33,295 nucleotides of DNA from the NCBI GenBank assembly GCA_017993505.1, contig JAGOMP010000031.1, positions 1 through 33,295 on the forward strand, read 5' to 3'. Of the stretch, positions 8,168 to 17,152 are shown one piece after another. Under the pieces are notes generated by a model. It saw only the letters and a list, made by a program, of their open reading frames with translations, was not told where the DNA came from and made no database searches. The DNA comes from Planctomycetota bacterium. Lineage in GTDB: Bacteria; Planctomycetota; Uabimicrobiia; Uabimicrobiales; JABWCH01. The translations under genes were made by a program, and so were the position numbers. Within the stretch, counting starts at the first letter, position 1. Each line of letters starts with the position of its first letter.

Positions 8168-9229
8168 ATGAAAAAATTTTTTATTCTTCTTCTTTTATGC
8201 CTTGTTTGGTCGGAAGCTTCTGGAGTTTTAGTGATGGTGCGAGCAGATAAAGATGAAGAGTTTCTCTCGTCACCTGAAAAAATGGATTTAACGAATCTTC
8301 GCAATACTTTTAATCCTAACGTAGAAACTATTGTGTATATTCATGGTTATTTAAATGATTATAGTTCTGCAAAAGATACATACAAAGAAGCAGTCAAAGA
8401 TGCAAAAGCTATTATAGGTGATAGAAACTATATTGGATTTCATTGGCCTTCTCAAGTAATTTGGTTTGGCACAGCTGTAGATAATGCAAATAAAGCGGGG
8501 AAATACATAGCCTATGCACTTACAGAAGTTCATAATTTATATGGGGAAAATCCACAGAAAATTCACGTAATATGTCATAGTCTAGGTTGCCGAGTTATCT
8601 TAAACACACTTTCCCTTCCAGAAGCACAAAACTTACCTTGGGGAAATATTTGTATGATGGCTCCTGCTGTTCGTAGCAGTGCCTTTCGAAAAGAATTTCC
8701 AGATACAAACCTTTATGCAAAAAACTACATCTTCCATTCCACCCGAGATGGTGTTCTAAAACACCTTTATTCTCTCTATGAATCTTTATTTGGGGAAGAC
8801 AGAACTGAAAGAAATGAACTCATAGAATGGATCAATAAACCAGTAGAGGAACAACTTGCATATATCGAAGAATTAGATCAAAAATTACAAAATGGATTTC
8901 AACCAACAACAGAACTAGATTACATGCTGAGAAATGCATTAGCTGTTTCAAGAAAAGATGCTATGGGTCTAAATGGTGCTCAAGCTGGTGCCAATATAAT
9001 TAACATGAACTATCGACACTTTGCACATGACCATCAAGATTATTGGCGTAGTAAAATTCAAAATTTAATAGCCACAGAATTACTCGGCTCTGTCCAAGAT
9101 CCCCATTCATATCCTTCGCGGAACGATGATCATGGTCACTCTAAATCAGGATGTGGTTTCCTTGGTATAGAATTTGTAGCTATTTTGTTCTGTCTTTCAT
9201 TATATAGAAAAGTGTCTAATACTATGTAA
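8168..9229 (+). CDS. exported alpha/beta hydrolase (DUF900-like) with C-terminal anchor
   Basis: The chosen ATG (8168) gives 353 residues beginning MKKFFILLLLCLVW, a signal peptide ending near EASG. It lies 8 bases after AAGGA and matches the start of the paralogue at 13493. The frame is open to 8126, but no ribosome binding site is seen there. Hydrolase motifs are VYIHGY (oxyanion loop, about 57-62), GFHWPS (about 90), the nucleophile elbow CHSLG with Ser near 138 (Cys replaces the usual first Gly), Asp in STRDGVLK (about 194) and His in DHQDYW (about 289). This fits the DUF900 esterase/lipase-like family. The C-terminus adds a polar linker, then SGCG, a hydrophobic helix and a basic end (YRK), resembling a MYXO/Synerg-CTERM-type sorting signal. 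The likely location is the envelope; the substrate is unknown. Pho-box-like sites lie about 170 bp upstream. Confidence 0.8.
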   Translation: MKKFFILLLLCLVWSEASGVLVMVRADKDEEFLSSPEKMDLTNLRNTFNPNVETIVYIHGYLNDYSSAKDTYKEAVKDAKAIIGDRNYIGFHWPSQVIWFGTAVDNANKAGKYIAYALTEVHNLYGENPQKIHVICHSLGCRVILNTLSLPEAQNLPWGNICMMAPAVRSSAFRKEFPDTNLYAKNYIFHSTRDGVLKHLYSLYESLFGEDRTERNELIEWINKPVEEQLAYIEELDQKLQNGFQPTTELDYMLRNALAVSRKDAMGLNGAQAGANIINMNYRHFAHDHQDYWRSKIQNLIATELLGSVQDPHSYPSRNDDHGHSKSGCGFLGIEFVAILFCLSLYRKVSNTM

Positions 9230-9270
9230 AACAGTTGATTTATTTTTTTAGAATGATTAAGATATAAAAT

Positions 9271-12200
9271 ATGTTAGATGAATTAAAAAAGCTTGAAAAA
9301 AATATTTCTCGTTGCTATCGTCCCGATCGTTTTGGGTTAAGAAAACGAGTGCAAAAATTGCGTAATTCTTTAAAGAAAGGAAGACGTATTGAAGATGGTG
9401 TTTTAGATTGTATGTTACAACAGGAGCGCTCCATTGCTGTACGTGATTATCGTAGGGAGCAAGTGCCTCGTGTTTTGTACCCACAATGTTTGCCTATTTT
9501 AGAAAAAAAAGATGAAATTATAGCTGCTTTACAACAGAACCAAGTTATTATAGTTGCTGGCGAAACTGGCTCTGGGAAAACAACTCAATTACCTAAATTT
9601 TGTTTGGAAATGGGGTTGGGACGAGAAGGGAAAATTGGTTGTACGCAACCTAGACGTGTTGCTGCCACTTCGATTGCTGGTTTTTTAGGATATGAATTGG
9701 GACAACGAAATGTATCCTATAAAATTCGATTTGATAGCACAGATTCCAATGAAGCCTTTGTTAAGATTATGACAGACGGCGTTTTGTTGATGGAAATTCA
9801 ACGTGACCGTGATTTGTTAGAATACGATGTGTTAATTATTGATGAAGCACATGAACGTAGTTTAAATATTGATTTTATTTTAGGGTATTTAAAAAATTTA
9901 TTGCCACGTCGTCCTGATTTAAAAGTAATTATTTCTTCTGCCACCATTGATCCTTATGCGTTTTCTCATTTTTTTAATCATGCACCTATGATAGAAGTTT
10001 CTGGTCGTATGTATCCAGTAGAAGTGTTTTATCATCCTGTAGATAAAGAATTAGAAGAAGAAGGAGATGTGACTTTTATTGATGCTGCGATCGATGCAGT
10101 CAAGTTTTTATTAGAAGTAGAGAATTCAGGAGATATTTTAATTTTTATGCCTGGGGAGGCAGACATTCGAGAAACTGTGGATCGTTTAAAAGGTGCAAAT
10201 TGGTGTGATGCACTTGTACTGCCATTTTTTGGTCGTTTAAGTGCTGTAGAACAAAATCTTATTTTTGAACGTCAAGAAAAGCGGAAGATTATTGTTTCTA
10301 CAAATATTGCTGAAACTTCCCTAACAATTCCAGGAATTCGATACGTAATTGACAGTGGTTTTGCACGTGTCAGTCGCTACTGTTCTCGTACTCGTACAAA
10401 ACGGTTGCCCATTGAACCCATTTCACAAAGTAGTGCAGATCAACGAAAAGGGCGTTGTGGACGTATGGAAGATGGAGTTTGTATTCGTTTGTATAGCGAA
10501 GATGATTACCTTTCTCGTGAAAAATTTACATCTCCTGAAATCCGTCGCTCTGATTTATCAGAAGTAATTTTGCGTATGGCTGCATTTCGTATGGGAAATT
10601 TAGAAACGTTTCCTTTTCTAGATCCACCTTCGCAAGCATCTATCAAAGAAGGAATTCAGACTTTATTCGAACTAGGTGCACTAGATGAAAAACAGGAATT
10701 GACACATTTAGGACGAGAAATGGCAAAATTGCCAACAGATCCTCGTACAGCACGTATTTTATTAGCTGCCATTAAATTAGATTCCCTATGGGAAGTATTG
10801 ATTATTGTGTCTGGTATTACGATCCAAGATCCAAGAGAACGTCCATTAGATAAAATAGGAGAAGCCGAAGAAAAACATCGCCAATTTATGCATAAAGAAT
10901 CAGATTTTTTAACGTATGTCAATCTTTGGAATACATACCATAAATTATGGAATAGTTTTAAAACACAAAATAAAATACGAAAATTTTGTAAAGAGAATTT
11001 TTTATCGTATACAAGAATGAGAGAATGGTGCGATCTATACGAAGAATTATATGAAATTTTAGAAGAGCAAAAAAAATTAAAATTAAGTGACAATCCGCCT
11101 GACTATGCTGCTGTACATAAGGCTTTGTTAAGTGGCTTTTTATGTTATATTTGTCATAAAAAAACAAAAAATTTATACTATGCTCGCCAAAATCAAGAAG
11201 TCATGATTTTCCCAGGGTCAACATTATTTAATGTGCAACCAGAATGGATTGTTGCCGCAGAAATTGTAGAAACAAGTCGCTTATTTGCTCGCACTGTAGC
11301 AAGAATTGAGCCAGAATGGATTGAACCATTAGCTGGTAAAATGTTATCGTATTCTTATTCTGATGTGAGATGGAATCGACAAGCTGGACATGTCAATGCT
11401 ACGGAAAAAGTTTCTTTATGGGGGCTTGTGATTGTGGAAGGTCGTAGCGTTCATTATGGTCGAATAAATCGAAAAATTTCACGAGAAGTCTTTATTTTAG
11501 AAGGACTTGTCCGAGGTTTGATAGATGTTGGCATTCCATTTTTATGTGACAATCTAAAATTGCAAAACACTGTCATTGGTGTGGAAAATAAAATACGAAA
11601 GCATAATCTTTTGACAGAAGAATATGTACGAGAAGATTTTTATAGAGAATGCATTCCTGATGTAGTCAATGTTGCTGAATTGCAAAGATATTTATTACAA
11701 CATCCTAATGATAAAAACTTTCGCATGTCTTGGCATCATGTATGTGATGGAAATATTGAAATTGATGAAAACATTTACCCTGATTTTCTTTATCTTGGGA
11801 GTCGAAAGTTGGATTTGTCATATATTTTTGATCCTGGTGGAGAATTGGACGGTGTTACTGTTCATATTCCCGATGAATTATTAGGACAATTGTCAGCAGA
11901 TGCTCTTTCTTGGACGATTCCAGCTTGGCTAGAAACAAAAATTTTATCTTTGTTAAAATCTTTAGATAAAGACATTAGAAGAAAAATTACACCTGTAGCG
12001 GATCGTGCCAAAGAAATTTTTCAAGAAATTCAACCTAGCGAAGAAAACATTTTAGACACTTTAGAAAAAATAATTGAAAAAAAATATAATACAAAGGTGC
12101 AACGACAAAATTGGGATATTGAGGAGATATCAAATTACCTTACATATTATTTTATTGTAGAAGGACCAGATGGTCGTATATTAGGAAAAGGAAGAGATTT

Positions 12201-13164
12201 AGAAAAATTACAACGTCAGATTCGTGTGGGGAAAGTATGTCCAGATTGGCAACGTGCTATGAGAAAATGGTTTTTACCTAATGTACGTTCTTGGAACTGT
12301 GGAAATTTGCCAGAATATATAGAACTTACACCTTTTCAAGGTGGAATGCAACATCGTGCATATGTGGGATTAGAATTTCAAAACAATCAAGTGAATCGAA
12401 CTATTTTTCACTCTTTAGAAGAAGCTACTAAATATTCTGGGCAAGCAATTTCTGCGTTATTGCAATTCTCATTGGCTCCAGACCTTCGTAAATTGGAAAA
12501 AGCACTTTTCTTTTCTAAAGATATTATAGAAGATTTCAAAAAATATAATTTATCAGACAATCTTGTTTCAGAAAGTATTTATTGTTTACAAAAAACATTA
12601 TTTCCTACAGCAGAAAAATTCATCCGCACAGAAAAAGATTTTTTAGCAAGAAAAAAAGAAATACAATGTCAAATCAATACGTGGGTTGAACAATGGACAG
12701 ACATTTTAGATGATATTTTAGATGAATACGATGAAGTGCAATACTTACTCAAACAACAAAAATACAGCCCAAAAACAAAAACTACAGCAGATATGATTGA
12801 ACAGATTAAATATAGTTTGCGAAGCTTATTTCCTAGACAATTTTTAACAAGCACATCTGCCAATCAATTAAAACATTATCCACGATATTTAAAAGCATTG
12901 CAACTTCGTTTAGAACGAGGATTTTTAGACCCTAATAAAGATCAGAAAAAATGGCAAGAAGTTCTTCCGCATATACAAAATTTAGTAGAATCTGCTCCTG
13001 TTCTTTTTCGAACTCCATATGCAAATAGCCTCATGGAATACCGTTGGATGATTGAAGAATATAAAGTTTCTTTATTTGCTCAAGAATTAAAAACACCCTA
13101 TAGTATTTCTGAGAAAAAACTTTCTGAAAAATACGATACTCTTACAAGAAAAGACGCCCTATAG
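9271..13164 (+). CDS. hrpA: ATP-dependent RNA helicase HrpA (DEAH box)
   Basis: This 1297-residue protein has the normal length for bacterial HrpA. The helicase core shows Walker A GETGSGKTTQ (97-106), DEAH (191-194), SSATID (motif III) and QRKGRCGR (motif VI, with Cys for the usual Ala). The HA2/OB region and the long DUF3418-type C-terminal half follow, ending in the typical VSLFAQELKTPYSISEKKL. HrpA unwinds RNA and helps resolve stalled ribosomes in E. coli. The ribosome binding site before ATG 9271 is weak. The gene follows the hydrolase by 41 bp in the same direction. The last residues (RKDAL) come from a second copy of a 61-bp tandem repeat. Without the repeat the protein would end RKMF at a TGA at 13281-13283. 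Confidence 0.96.
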   Translation: MLDELKKLEKNISRCYRPDRFGLRKRVQKLRNSLKKGRRIEDGVLDCMLQQERSIAVRDYRREQVPRVLYPQCLPILEKKDEIIAALQQNQVIIVAGETGSGKTTQLPKFCLEMGLGREGKIGCTQPRRVAATSIAGFLGYELGQRNVSYKIRFDSTDSNEAFVKIMTDGVLLMEIQRDRDLLEYDVLIIDEAHERSLNIDFILGYLKNLLPRRPDLKVIISSATIDPYAFSHFFNHAPMIEVSGRMYPVEVFYHPVDKELEEEGDVTFIDAAIDAVKFLLEVENSGDILIFMPGEADIRETVDRLKGANWCDALVLPFFGRLSAVEQNLIFERQEKRKIIVSTNIAETSLTIPGIRYVIDSGFARVSRYCSRTRTKRLPIEPISQSSADQRKGRCGRMEDGVCIRLYSEDDYLSREKFTSPEIRRSDLSEVILRMAAFRMGNLETFPFLDPPSQASIKEGIQTLFELGALDEKQELTHLGREMAKLPTDPRTARILLAAIKLDSLWEVLIIVSGITIQDPRERPLDKIGEAEEKHRQFMHKESDFLTYVNLWNTYHKLWNSFKTQNKIRKFCKENFLSYTRMREWCDLYEELYEILEEQKKLKLSDNPPDYAAVHKALLSGFLCYICHKKTKNLYYARQNQEVMIFPGSTLFNVQPEWIVAAEIVETSRLFARTVARIEPEWIEPLAGKMLSYSYSDVRWNRQAGHVNATEKVSLWGLVIVEGRSVHYGRINRKISREVFILEGLVRGLIDVGIPFLCDNLKLQNTVIGVENKIRKHNLLTEEYVREDFYRECIPDVVNVAELQRYLLQHPNDKNFRMSWHHVCDGNIEIDENIYPDFLYLGSRKLDLSYIFDPGGELDGVTVHIPDELLGQLSADALSWTIPAWLETKILSLLKSLDKDIRRKITPVADRAKEIFQEIQPSEENILDTLEKIIEKKYNTKVQRQNWDIEEISNYLTYYFIVEGPDGRILGKGRDLEKLQRQIRVGKVCPDWQRAMRKWFLPNVRSWNCGNLPEYIELTPFQGGMQHRAYVGLEFQNNQVNRTIFHSLEEATKYSGQAISALLQFSLAPDLRKLEKALFFSKDIIEDFKKYNLSDNLVSESIYCLQKTLFPTAEKFIRTEKDFLARKKEIQCQINTWVEQWTDILDDILDEYDEVQYLLKQQKYSPKTKTTADMIEQIKYSLRSLFPRQFLTSTSANQLKHYPRYLKALQLRLERGFLDPNKDQKKWQEVLPHIQNLVESAPVLFRTPYANSLMEYRWMIEEYKVSLFAQELKTPYSISEKKLSEKYDTLTRKDAL

Positions 13165-13271
13165 TATCTCAGAGAAAAAACTTTCTGAAAAATACGATAC
13201 TCTTACAAGAAAAGACGCCCTATAGTATCTCAGAGAAAAAACTTTCTGAAAAATACGATACTCTTACAAGG
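13096..13271 (+). repeat. 61-bp tandem repeat, about 2.9 copies, across the hrpA stop
   Basis: The units begin CCCTATAG at 13096, 13157 and 13218, and the third is cut at about 13271. Copies 2 and 3 are almost identical and copy 1 differs at a few bases. Because 61 is not a multiple of 3, the second copy is read in a new frame and immediately supplies the TAG at 13162-13164 that now ends hrpA. Confidence 0.95.
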
Positions 13272-13406
13272 AAAATGTTTTGATTATAGATTGTTCTTTA
13301 TTAGGAGAAAAATAAAGCATAGGATACAAGACATTGATGAACTTTTCTATTGTTTTAAAAAAAAAATTTCTTATAATATATAAAATTTAAAATTTTTTAT
13401 AATATA

Positions 13407-13435
13407 TTGTTTTATAATATATTATTTCATAATAT
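13407..13435 (+). promoter_or_regulatory. possible promoter in AT-rich leader of second hydrolase gene
   Basis: TTGTTT (13407) and TAATAT (13430) are 17 bp apart. They sit in a run of TATAATATAT-like repeats spanning about 13370-13445. Other -10-like words are nearby, so the exact promoter is uncertain. No TGTCA half-sites are present, unlike the leader of the first paralogue. Confidence 0.3.
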
Positions 13436-13492
13436 ACTGTTTTATTATCATTGTCTATTCAATACAAAATTCTTTATTTAGGAATTATAAGT

Positions 13493-14434
13493 ATGAAAAA
13501 ATTTTTTCTATTGCTTTTCATTTGTCTTATATGGGCAAATGCTTCGGGAAGTTTAGTGATGGTTCGAGCAGATAGCAATGAAACCTATCTATCTTCCCCT
13601 TCTAAAATGAATTTAACTGATGTTATCCATAGTTTTAATCCTAATGTAGATACCATTGTTTACATTCACGGCTATATGAATGATTTCAATGGTGCAAAAA
13701 GTCAATATAGTGGTGCTGTCAATATTATGAAACCTATTTTAGGAGATCGTAACTATATTGGTTTCCATTGGCCATCTAAAGTGATTTGGTTTGGTACAGC
13801 CATTAAAAATGCAAATAAAGCTGGTGAATACTTAGTCTATGCACTCACAGAAATCAATAAATTCTACAACGGCAATGGTCGAAAAATCCATGTAGTATGC
13901 CACAGTTTAGGTGGACGAGTTCTTTTAGATACACTTGCTTGCCCAGAAGCTCCTTACCTTCCTTGGGGAAATCTTTGCTTAATGGCTCCAGCTGTTCATA
14001 GCAATGCCCACACAACAGATTTTCCAGGAACATATAGATTTGGTAAAGCTCAATATGTCTATCACTCAAAAAAAGATGGAATTTTAAAATATTTATACAC
14101 GCTGTATTATTGGCTTTTTGGCAAGGGAAGGGAAGAACTAGAATACAACCGCAATGCTGAACTGGAAGCTTGGCTAAAAAAATCATGGGAAGAACAACGT
14201 GCCTACTTAGCAAACTTAGAGAAAAAAATTGCCAATGGTTGGACTCCCACATCTGAACTTGATAAAATGCTCGCTGAATCTTTAAAAATATCTGCAACAA
14301 GAGCTATGGGTATTAGTGGTTCACAAATTATTGGAAAAGTAATCAATATGAACTACACACAATATGCTCCTTCTCATTCTTCTTATTGGGGAAGCGAAAT
14401 CCTCAAAAAAATTGCATCTGAAAAACTTAAATAG
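13493..14434 (+). CDS. exported alpha/beta hydrolase, paralogue of the 8168 gene
   Basis: The chosen ATG is preceded by TTAGGA and starts MKKFFLLLFICLIW, so the product is 313 residues with a signal peptide. The longer frame begins only at a TTG (13451). It is closely similar to the 8168 product throughout the catalytic domain: VYIHGY, GFHWPS, CHSLGG with the nucleophile serine, KKDGILK with the likely aspartate, and SHSSYW with the likely histidine. It ends shortly after that histidine and lacks the SGCG-helix-basic tail, so it is probably secreted or periplasmic rather than anchored. The pair probably arose by duplication around hrpA and later diverged in location and upstream regulation. 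A strong terminator follows. The substrate is unknown. Confidence 0.82.
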   Translation: MKKFFLLLFICLIWANASGSLVMVRADSNETYLSSPSKMNLTDVIHSFNPNVDTIVYIHGYMNDFNGAKSQYSGAVNIMKPILGDRNYIGFHWPSKVIWFGTAIKNANKAGEYLVYALTEINKFYNGNGRKIHVVCHSLGGRVLLDTLACPEAPYLPWGNLCLMAPAVHSNAHTTDFPGTYRFGKAQYVYHSKKDGILKYLYTLYYWLFGKGREELEYNRNAELEAWLKKSWEEQRAYLANLEKKIANGWTPTSELDKMLAESLKISATRAMGISGSQIIGKVINMNYTQYAPSHSSYWGSEILKKIASEKLK

Positions 14435-14453
14435 TTTTCCTATAAATCTATCT

Positions 14454-14491
14454 AAAAAAACATGTTCGTTGTAGTACGAACATGTTTTTTT
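14454..14491 (+). terminator. intrinsic terminator of second hydrolase gene
   Basis: AAAAAAACATGTTCGT at 14454-14469 pairs perfectly with ACGAACATGTTTTTTT at 14476-14491 around a 6-base loop. The arm ends in a run of T. It lies 20 bp after the stop at 14434. Confidence 0.92.
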
Positions 14492-14557
14492 ATTATCATA
14501 TACAATATGGTGTCTTTCATAGGAAGAATCTGTTTTTAATATAGAAAAGGAAAGTTC

Positions 14558-15166
14558 ATGAGAAAATCTATTCTTGTTATATTTTTTTGTATGATCATGG
14601 GAACTTACATAATCAGTGAAGAAAGAACATCACAAATTCAAAAAGCAGTTTTAGAACAATTTCATGTATATCCTCAATCAACATTGCAAGATTATTATAA
14701 AAATTTCTTTCAAGACCGTTTTGGTCCAGGACATCTTATCACTGATTTGCAAACAGCTCATAAATATTTACAAAATGAACTAGAACAAACACCTATAGAA
14801 TCTAGCATTTTATATGAAAAAACAGGATGGAGAGGCAATTATTATCGTGTATCGCTTTCTTTAATTAAACAAAATATAATTCCTTACCATATTTTTTTTG
14901 ATTCGTTTGTAAAAAGTGTCCATGGAATTCAACCTCCCACTCATGAAGAATGGATAGAAGAATGGAATGAAATTCAAAAAATTATTGAAAATTTGAATCT
15001 TTCTTTAATAAATTATGAACAAGATAAACAGTTCATTCAAGAAAAATTACAAAAAAAACAATATACGATCCATCATAGTAAAAAATATAATCAATATTAT
15101 AAACCACATTATCGAATCATTGAAAAAAATATCTTCTTTTCTATTATATTACCTTATTTAAAATAA
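14558..15166 (+). CDS. exported protein of unknown function with FQDRFGPGHL motif
   Basis: This 202-residue protein has a signal peptide (MRKSILVIFFCMIM, cleavage near residue 20). An AAGGA site precedes the ATG. The mature protein carries the segment YYKNFFQDRFGPGHLI near residues 46-61, then GWRGNYYRVSL near 89-99, and a tryptophan-rich EEWIEEW helix near 130. I recall a conserved uncharacterised family in Bacteroidetes and related phyla with the same QDxFGPGHL and YRV blocks, but no activity is known to me. The last codons (SIILPYLK) form the first copy of a tandem repeat that continues past the stop. Confidence 0.7.
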   Translation: MRKSILVIFFCMIMGTYIISEERTSQIQKAVLEQFHVYPQSTLQDYYKNFFQDRFGPGHLITDLQTAHKYLQNELEQTPIESSILYEKTGWRGNYYRVSLSLIKQNIIPYHIFFDSFVKSVHGIQPPTHEEWIEEWNEIQKIIENLNLSLINYEQDKQFIQEKLQKKQYTIHHSKKYNQYYKPHYRIIEKNIFFSIILPYLK

Positions 15167-15358
15167 TAAACTTTCCATGTCTATTACATTTTCTTATTTA
15201 ACATAGACGTTTTTTTCTGTTATATTACCTTATTTAAAATAATAAACTTTCATGTCTATTGTATTTTCTTATTTAAAATAAACGTTCTTTTCTATTATAT
15301 TACCTTATTTAAAATAATAAACTTCCCATTCCTGTTATATATTTCCTTATGTAAAATA
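15137..15358 (+). repeat. degenerate 75-76-bp tandem repeat, 3 copies
   Basis: TATATTACCTTATTTAAAAT recurs at 15145, 15221 and 15296 (periods 76 and 75), each time followed by AATAAAC and a C/T-rich stretch. Copy 1 includes the last codons and stop of the 14558-15166 gene. Copies 2 and 3 are non-coding and fill the gap up to the helicase gene. Confidence 0.85.
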
Positions 15359-15419
15359 AATGTTCCATTTTATTGGAACTTTAAAAAACAATTTCTTTCC
15401 TCATTGTAAAGATAAACAC

Positions 15420-16787
15420 ATGATTAGTATAAAATTTGATCAAGGAACTTTAACAATAGATGGTAATGAATATGCTTACCTTATTCGAGACATTCCATAT
15501 TGTCAATGGGATCTTCGAACAGGATGTTATAGAATGCCTGCATATCAATACTATTCTTTAATTACAATATTATATGATCATCGTTTGCAATATGATGACC
15601 AAGCACGTCAATATAAACAGTTAGATTTACCACAACCTACTGTCATACCATTTCCTTTTCAAAAAGAAGCCATACAAGCCTGGATAAATGCGTACAAAAG
15701 AGGTGTGATTGTCTTACCAACAGGTACAGGCAAATCATATGTAGGAGTTTTAGCAATTGCTGTTGCCTGTAGGAGTACAATGATTGTTGTTCCTACGATA
15801 GATTTAATGCACCAATGGTATGATGTATTAAAAACACATTTTCCAGATGCAAAAATTGGTTTAATTGGTGGTGGATACTATGAACCTAGTGATATTACAA
15901 TTACGACATATGATTCAGCATACCGTCATATGGAACATCTAGGAAATCGCTATGGACTCATCATATATGATGAATGCCATCATTTACCTAGTCCCACATA
16001 TAAAATGTCTGCGGAATGTTCCATTGCACCGTATCGATTAGGTCTGAGTGCAACGCCAGAGCGAGTCGATGGTGGACATTATCAACTGCATAATCTCATT
16101 GGACCACTGATTTATCGAAAATCAATTACTGAAATGTCTGGTCAATATTTAGCAGATTACGAAGTCATAGAAATTAGAGCTCAACTTTCCCAAGAAGAAC
16201 GACAAGAATATCAACATTATAGAACAAAATATTTAAATTTTCTACGAAGCCGCCGCATTAATATTAGCAGAAATTGGGCAAGATTTATTATTGAAACTAG
16301 TAGAAGTAAGGAAGGAAGAGAAGCATTTTTAGCATATAGAAAACAAAAAGAAATTACATACGCTGCACCAGCAAAAATAAAAATACTTACGAATCTATTA
16401 AAAAAGCATAAAAATCAACGCATTCTTATTTTTACGCAAGACAATGCCACAGCATATTATATTTCTAAAGAATTTCTTGTTCCTGTTATTACACACCAAA
16501 CAAAAACAAAAGAACGTCGAGAATATCTTTTAGGATTTAACAAAGGAACCTACACAATCCTTGCTACCTCCAAAGTCTTAAACGAAGGAGTCAACGTTCC
16601 AGCAGCTAACATTGGAATTATTCTCTCGGGAAGTGCCAGTGTTCGAGAACATGTCCAACGTTTAGGGCGAATCTTAAGAAAATATAATAATAAACAAGCA
16701 CTTCTTTATGAGATTGTTACAGACAATACAGCAGAACAATTCGTTAGCCGACGACGTCGCCACCACGAAGCATATTTAAAAAAATAA
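15420..16787 (+). CDS. XPB/Rad25-like DEAD/DEAH-box DNA helicase
   Basis: This superfamily 2 helicase has 455 residues from the ATG at 15420. An in-frame ATG at 15360 adds 20 residues, but they overlap the end of the 75-bp repeat. I prefer MISIKFDQGTL because this family typically begins with such a strand. Motifs (numbered from 15420) are PTGTGKS (about 100), DECHH motif II (about 184), LSATPERVDG (about 209), and near the C-terminus LNEGVNVPAAN and QRLGRILR (motif VI). XPB-like bacterial and archaeal proteins unwind DNA, probably in repair, and often pair with a Bax1/DUF790-type nuclease. No such partner is adjacent here. Neither start has a good Shine-Dalgarno site. Confidence 0.9.
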   Translation: MISIKFDQGTLTIDGNEYAYLIRDIPYCQWDLRTGCYRMPAYQYYSLITILYDHRLQYDDQARQYKQLDLPQPTVIPFPFQKEAIQAWINAYKRGVIVLPTGTGKSYVGVLAIAVACRSTMIVVPTIDLMHQWYDVLKTHFPDAKIGLIGGGYYEPSDITITTYDSAYRHMEHLGNRYGLIIYDECHHLPSPTYKMSAECSIAPYRLGLSATPERVDGGHYQLHNLIGPLIYRKSITEMSGQYLADYEVIEIRAQLSQEERQEYQHYRTKYLNFLRSRRINISRNWARFIIETSRSKEGREAFLAYRKQKEITYAAPAKIKILTNLLKKHKNQRILIFTQDNATAYYISKEFLVPVITHQTKTKERREYLLGFNKGTYTILATSKVLNEGVNVPAANIGIILSGSASVREHVQRLGRILRKYNNKQALLYEIVTDNTAEQFVSRRRRHHEAYLKK

Positions 16788-17152
16788 AAATGGATATTAC
16801 AGTGTTCTTTATAGTATCAGACACTGTTCAAACATCGATATACATAGCAACAAGAACAATATCTGATACAAATACAAGTAGTAAAAATACATATATGTAA
16901 CATTAAGATAAATAGCAAAAATACATATGCGTGGCTTGATTGTTCATAGTAATTGATATAATTATAACATTGTCGTTATAAATTTGATACCGATATAAAT
17001 AGCAAAAATAAATAGTGTTGAACACCGTTGTTATATTATAGGTACAAATGGAATACCTAATATAAAAATAAACAGTGTTAAACACCATTGTTATATTATA
17101 GACATAAAAGTGCCTCATACATACCTAACACTATAGTTAGAAACGCACTATA
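16788..17152. other. non-coding gap with an inverted repeat and a 60-bp repeat
   Basis: This 365-bp gap lies between the converging helicase and ATP-grasp genes. GTATCAGA (16814) pairs with TCTGATAC (16862) and GTTC (16826) with GAAC (16854), giving an interrupted hairpin that may be the helicase 3' end. AAAAATAAAYAGTGTTRAACACC recurs with a 60-bp period (AGTGTT at 17014 and 17074), with a poorer relative upstream. CTAAC...GTTAG near 17130 is a weak hairpin at the end of the ATP-grasp gene. No credible gene is seen. Confidence 0.6.
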
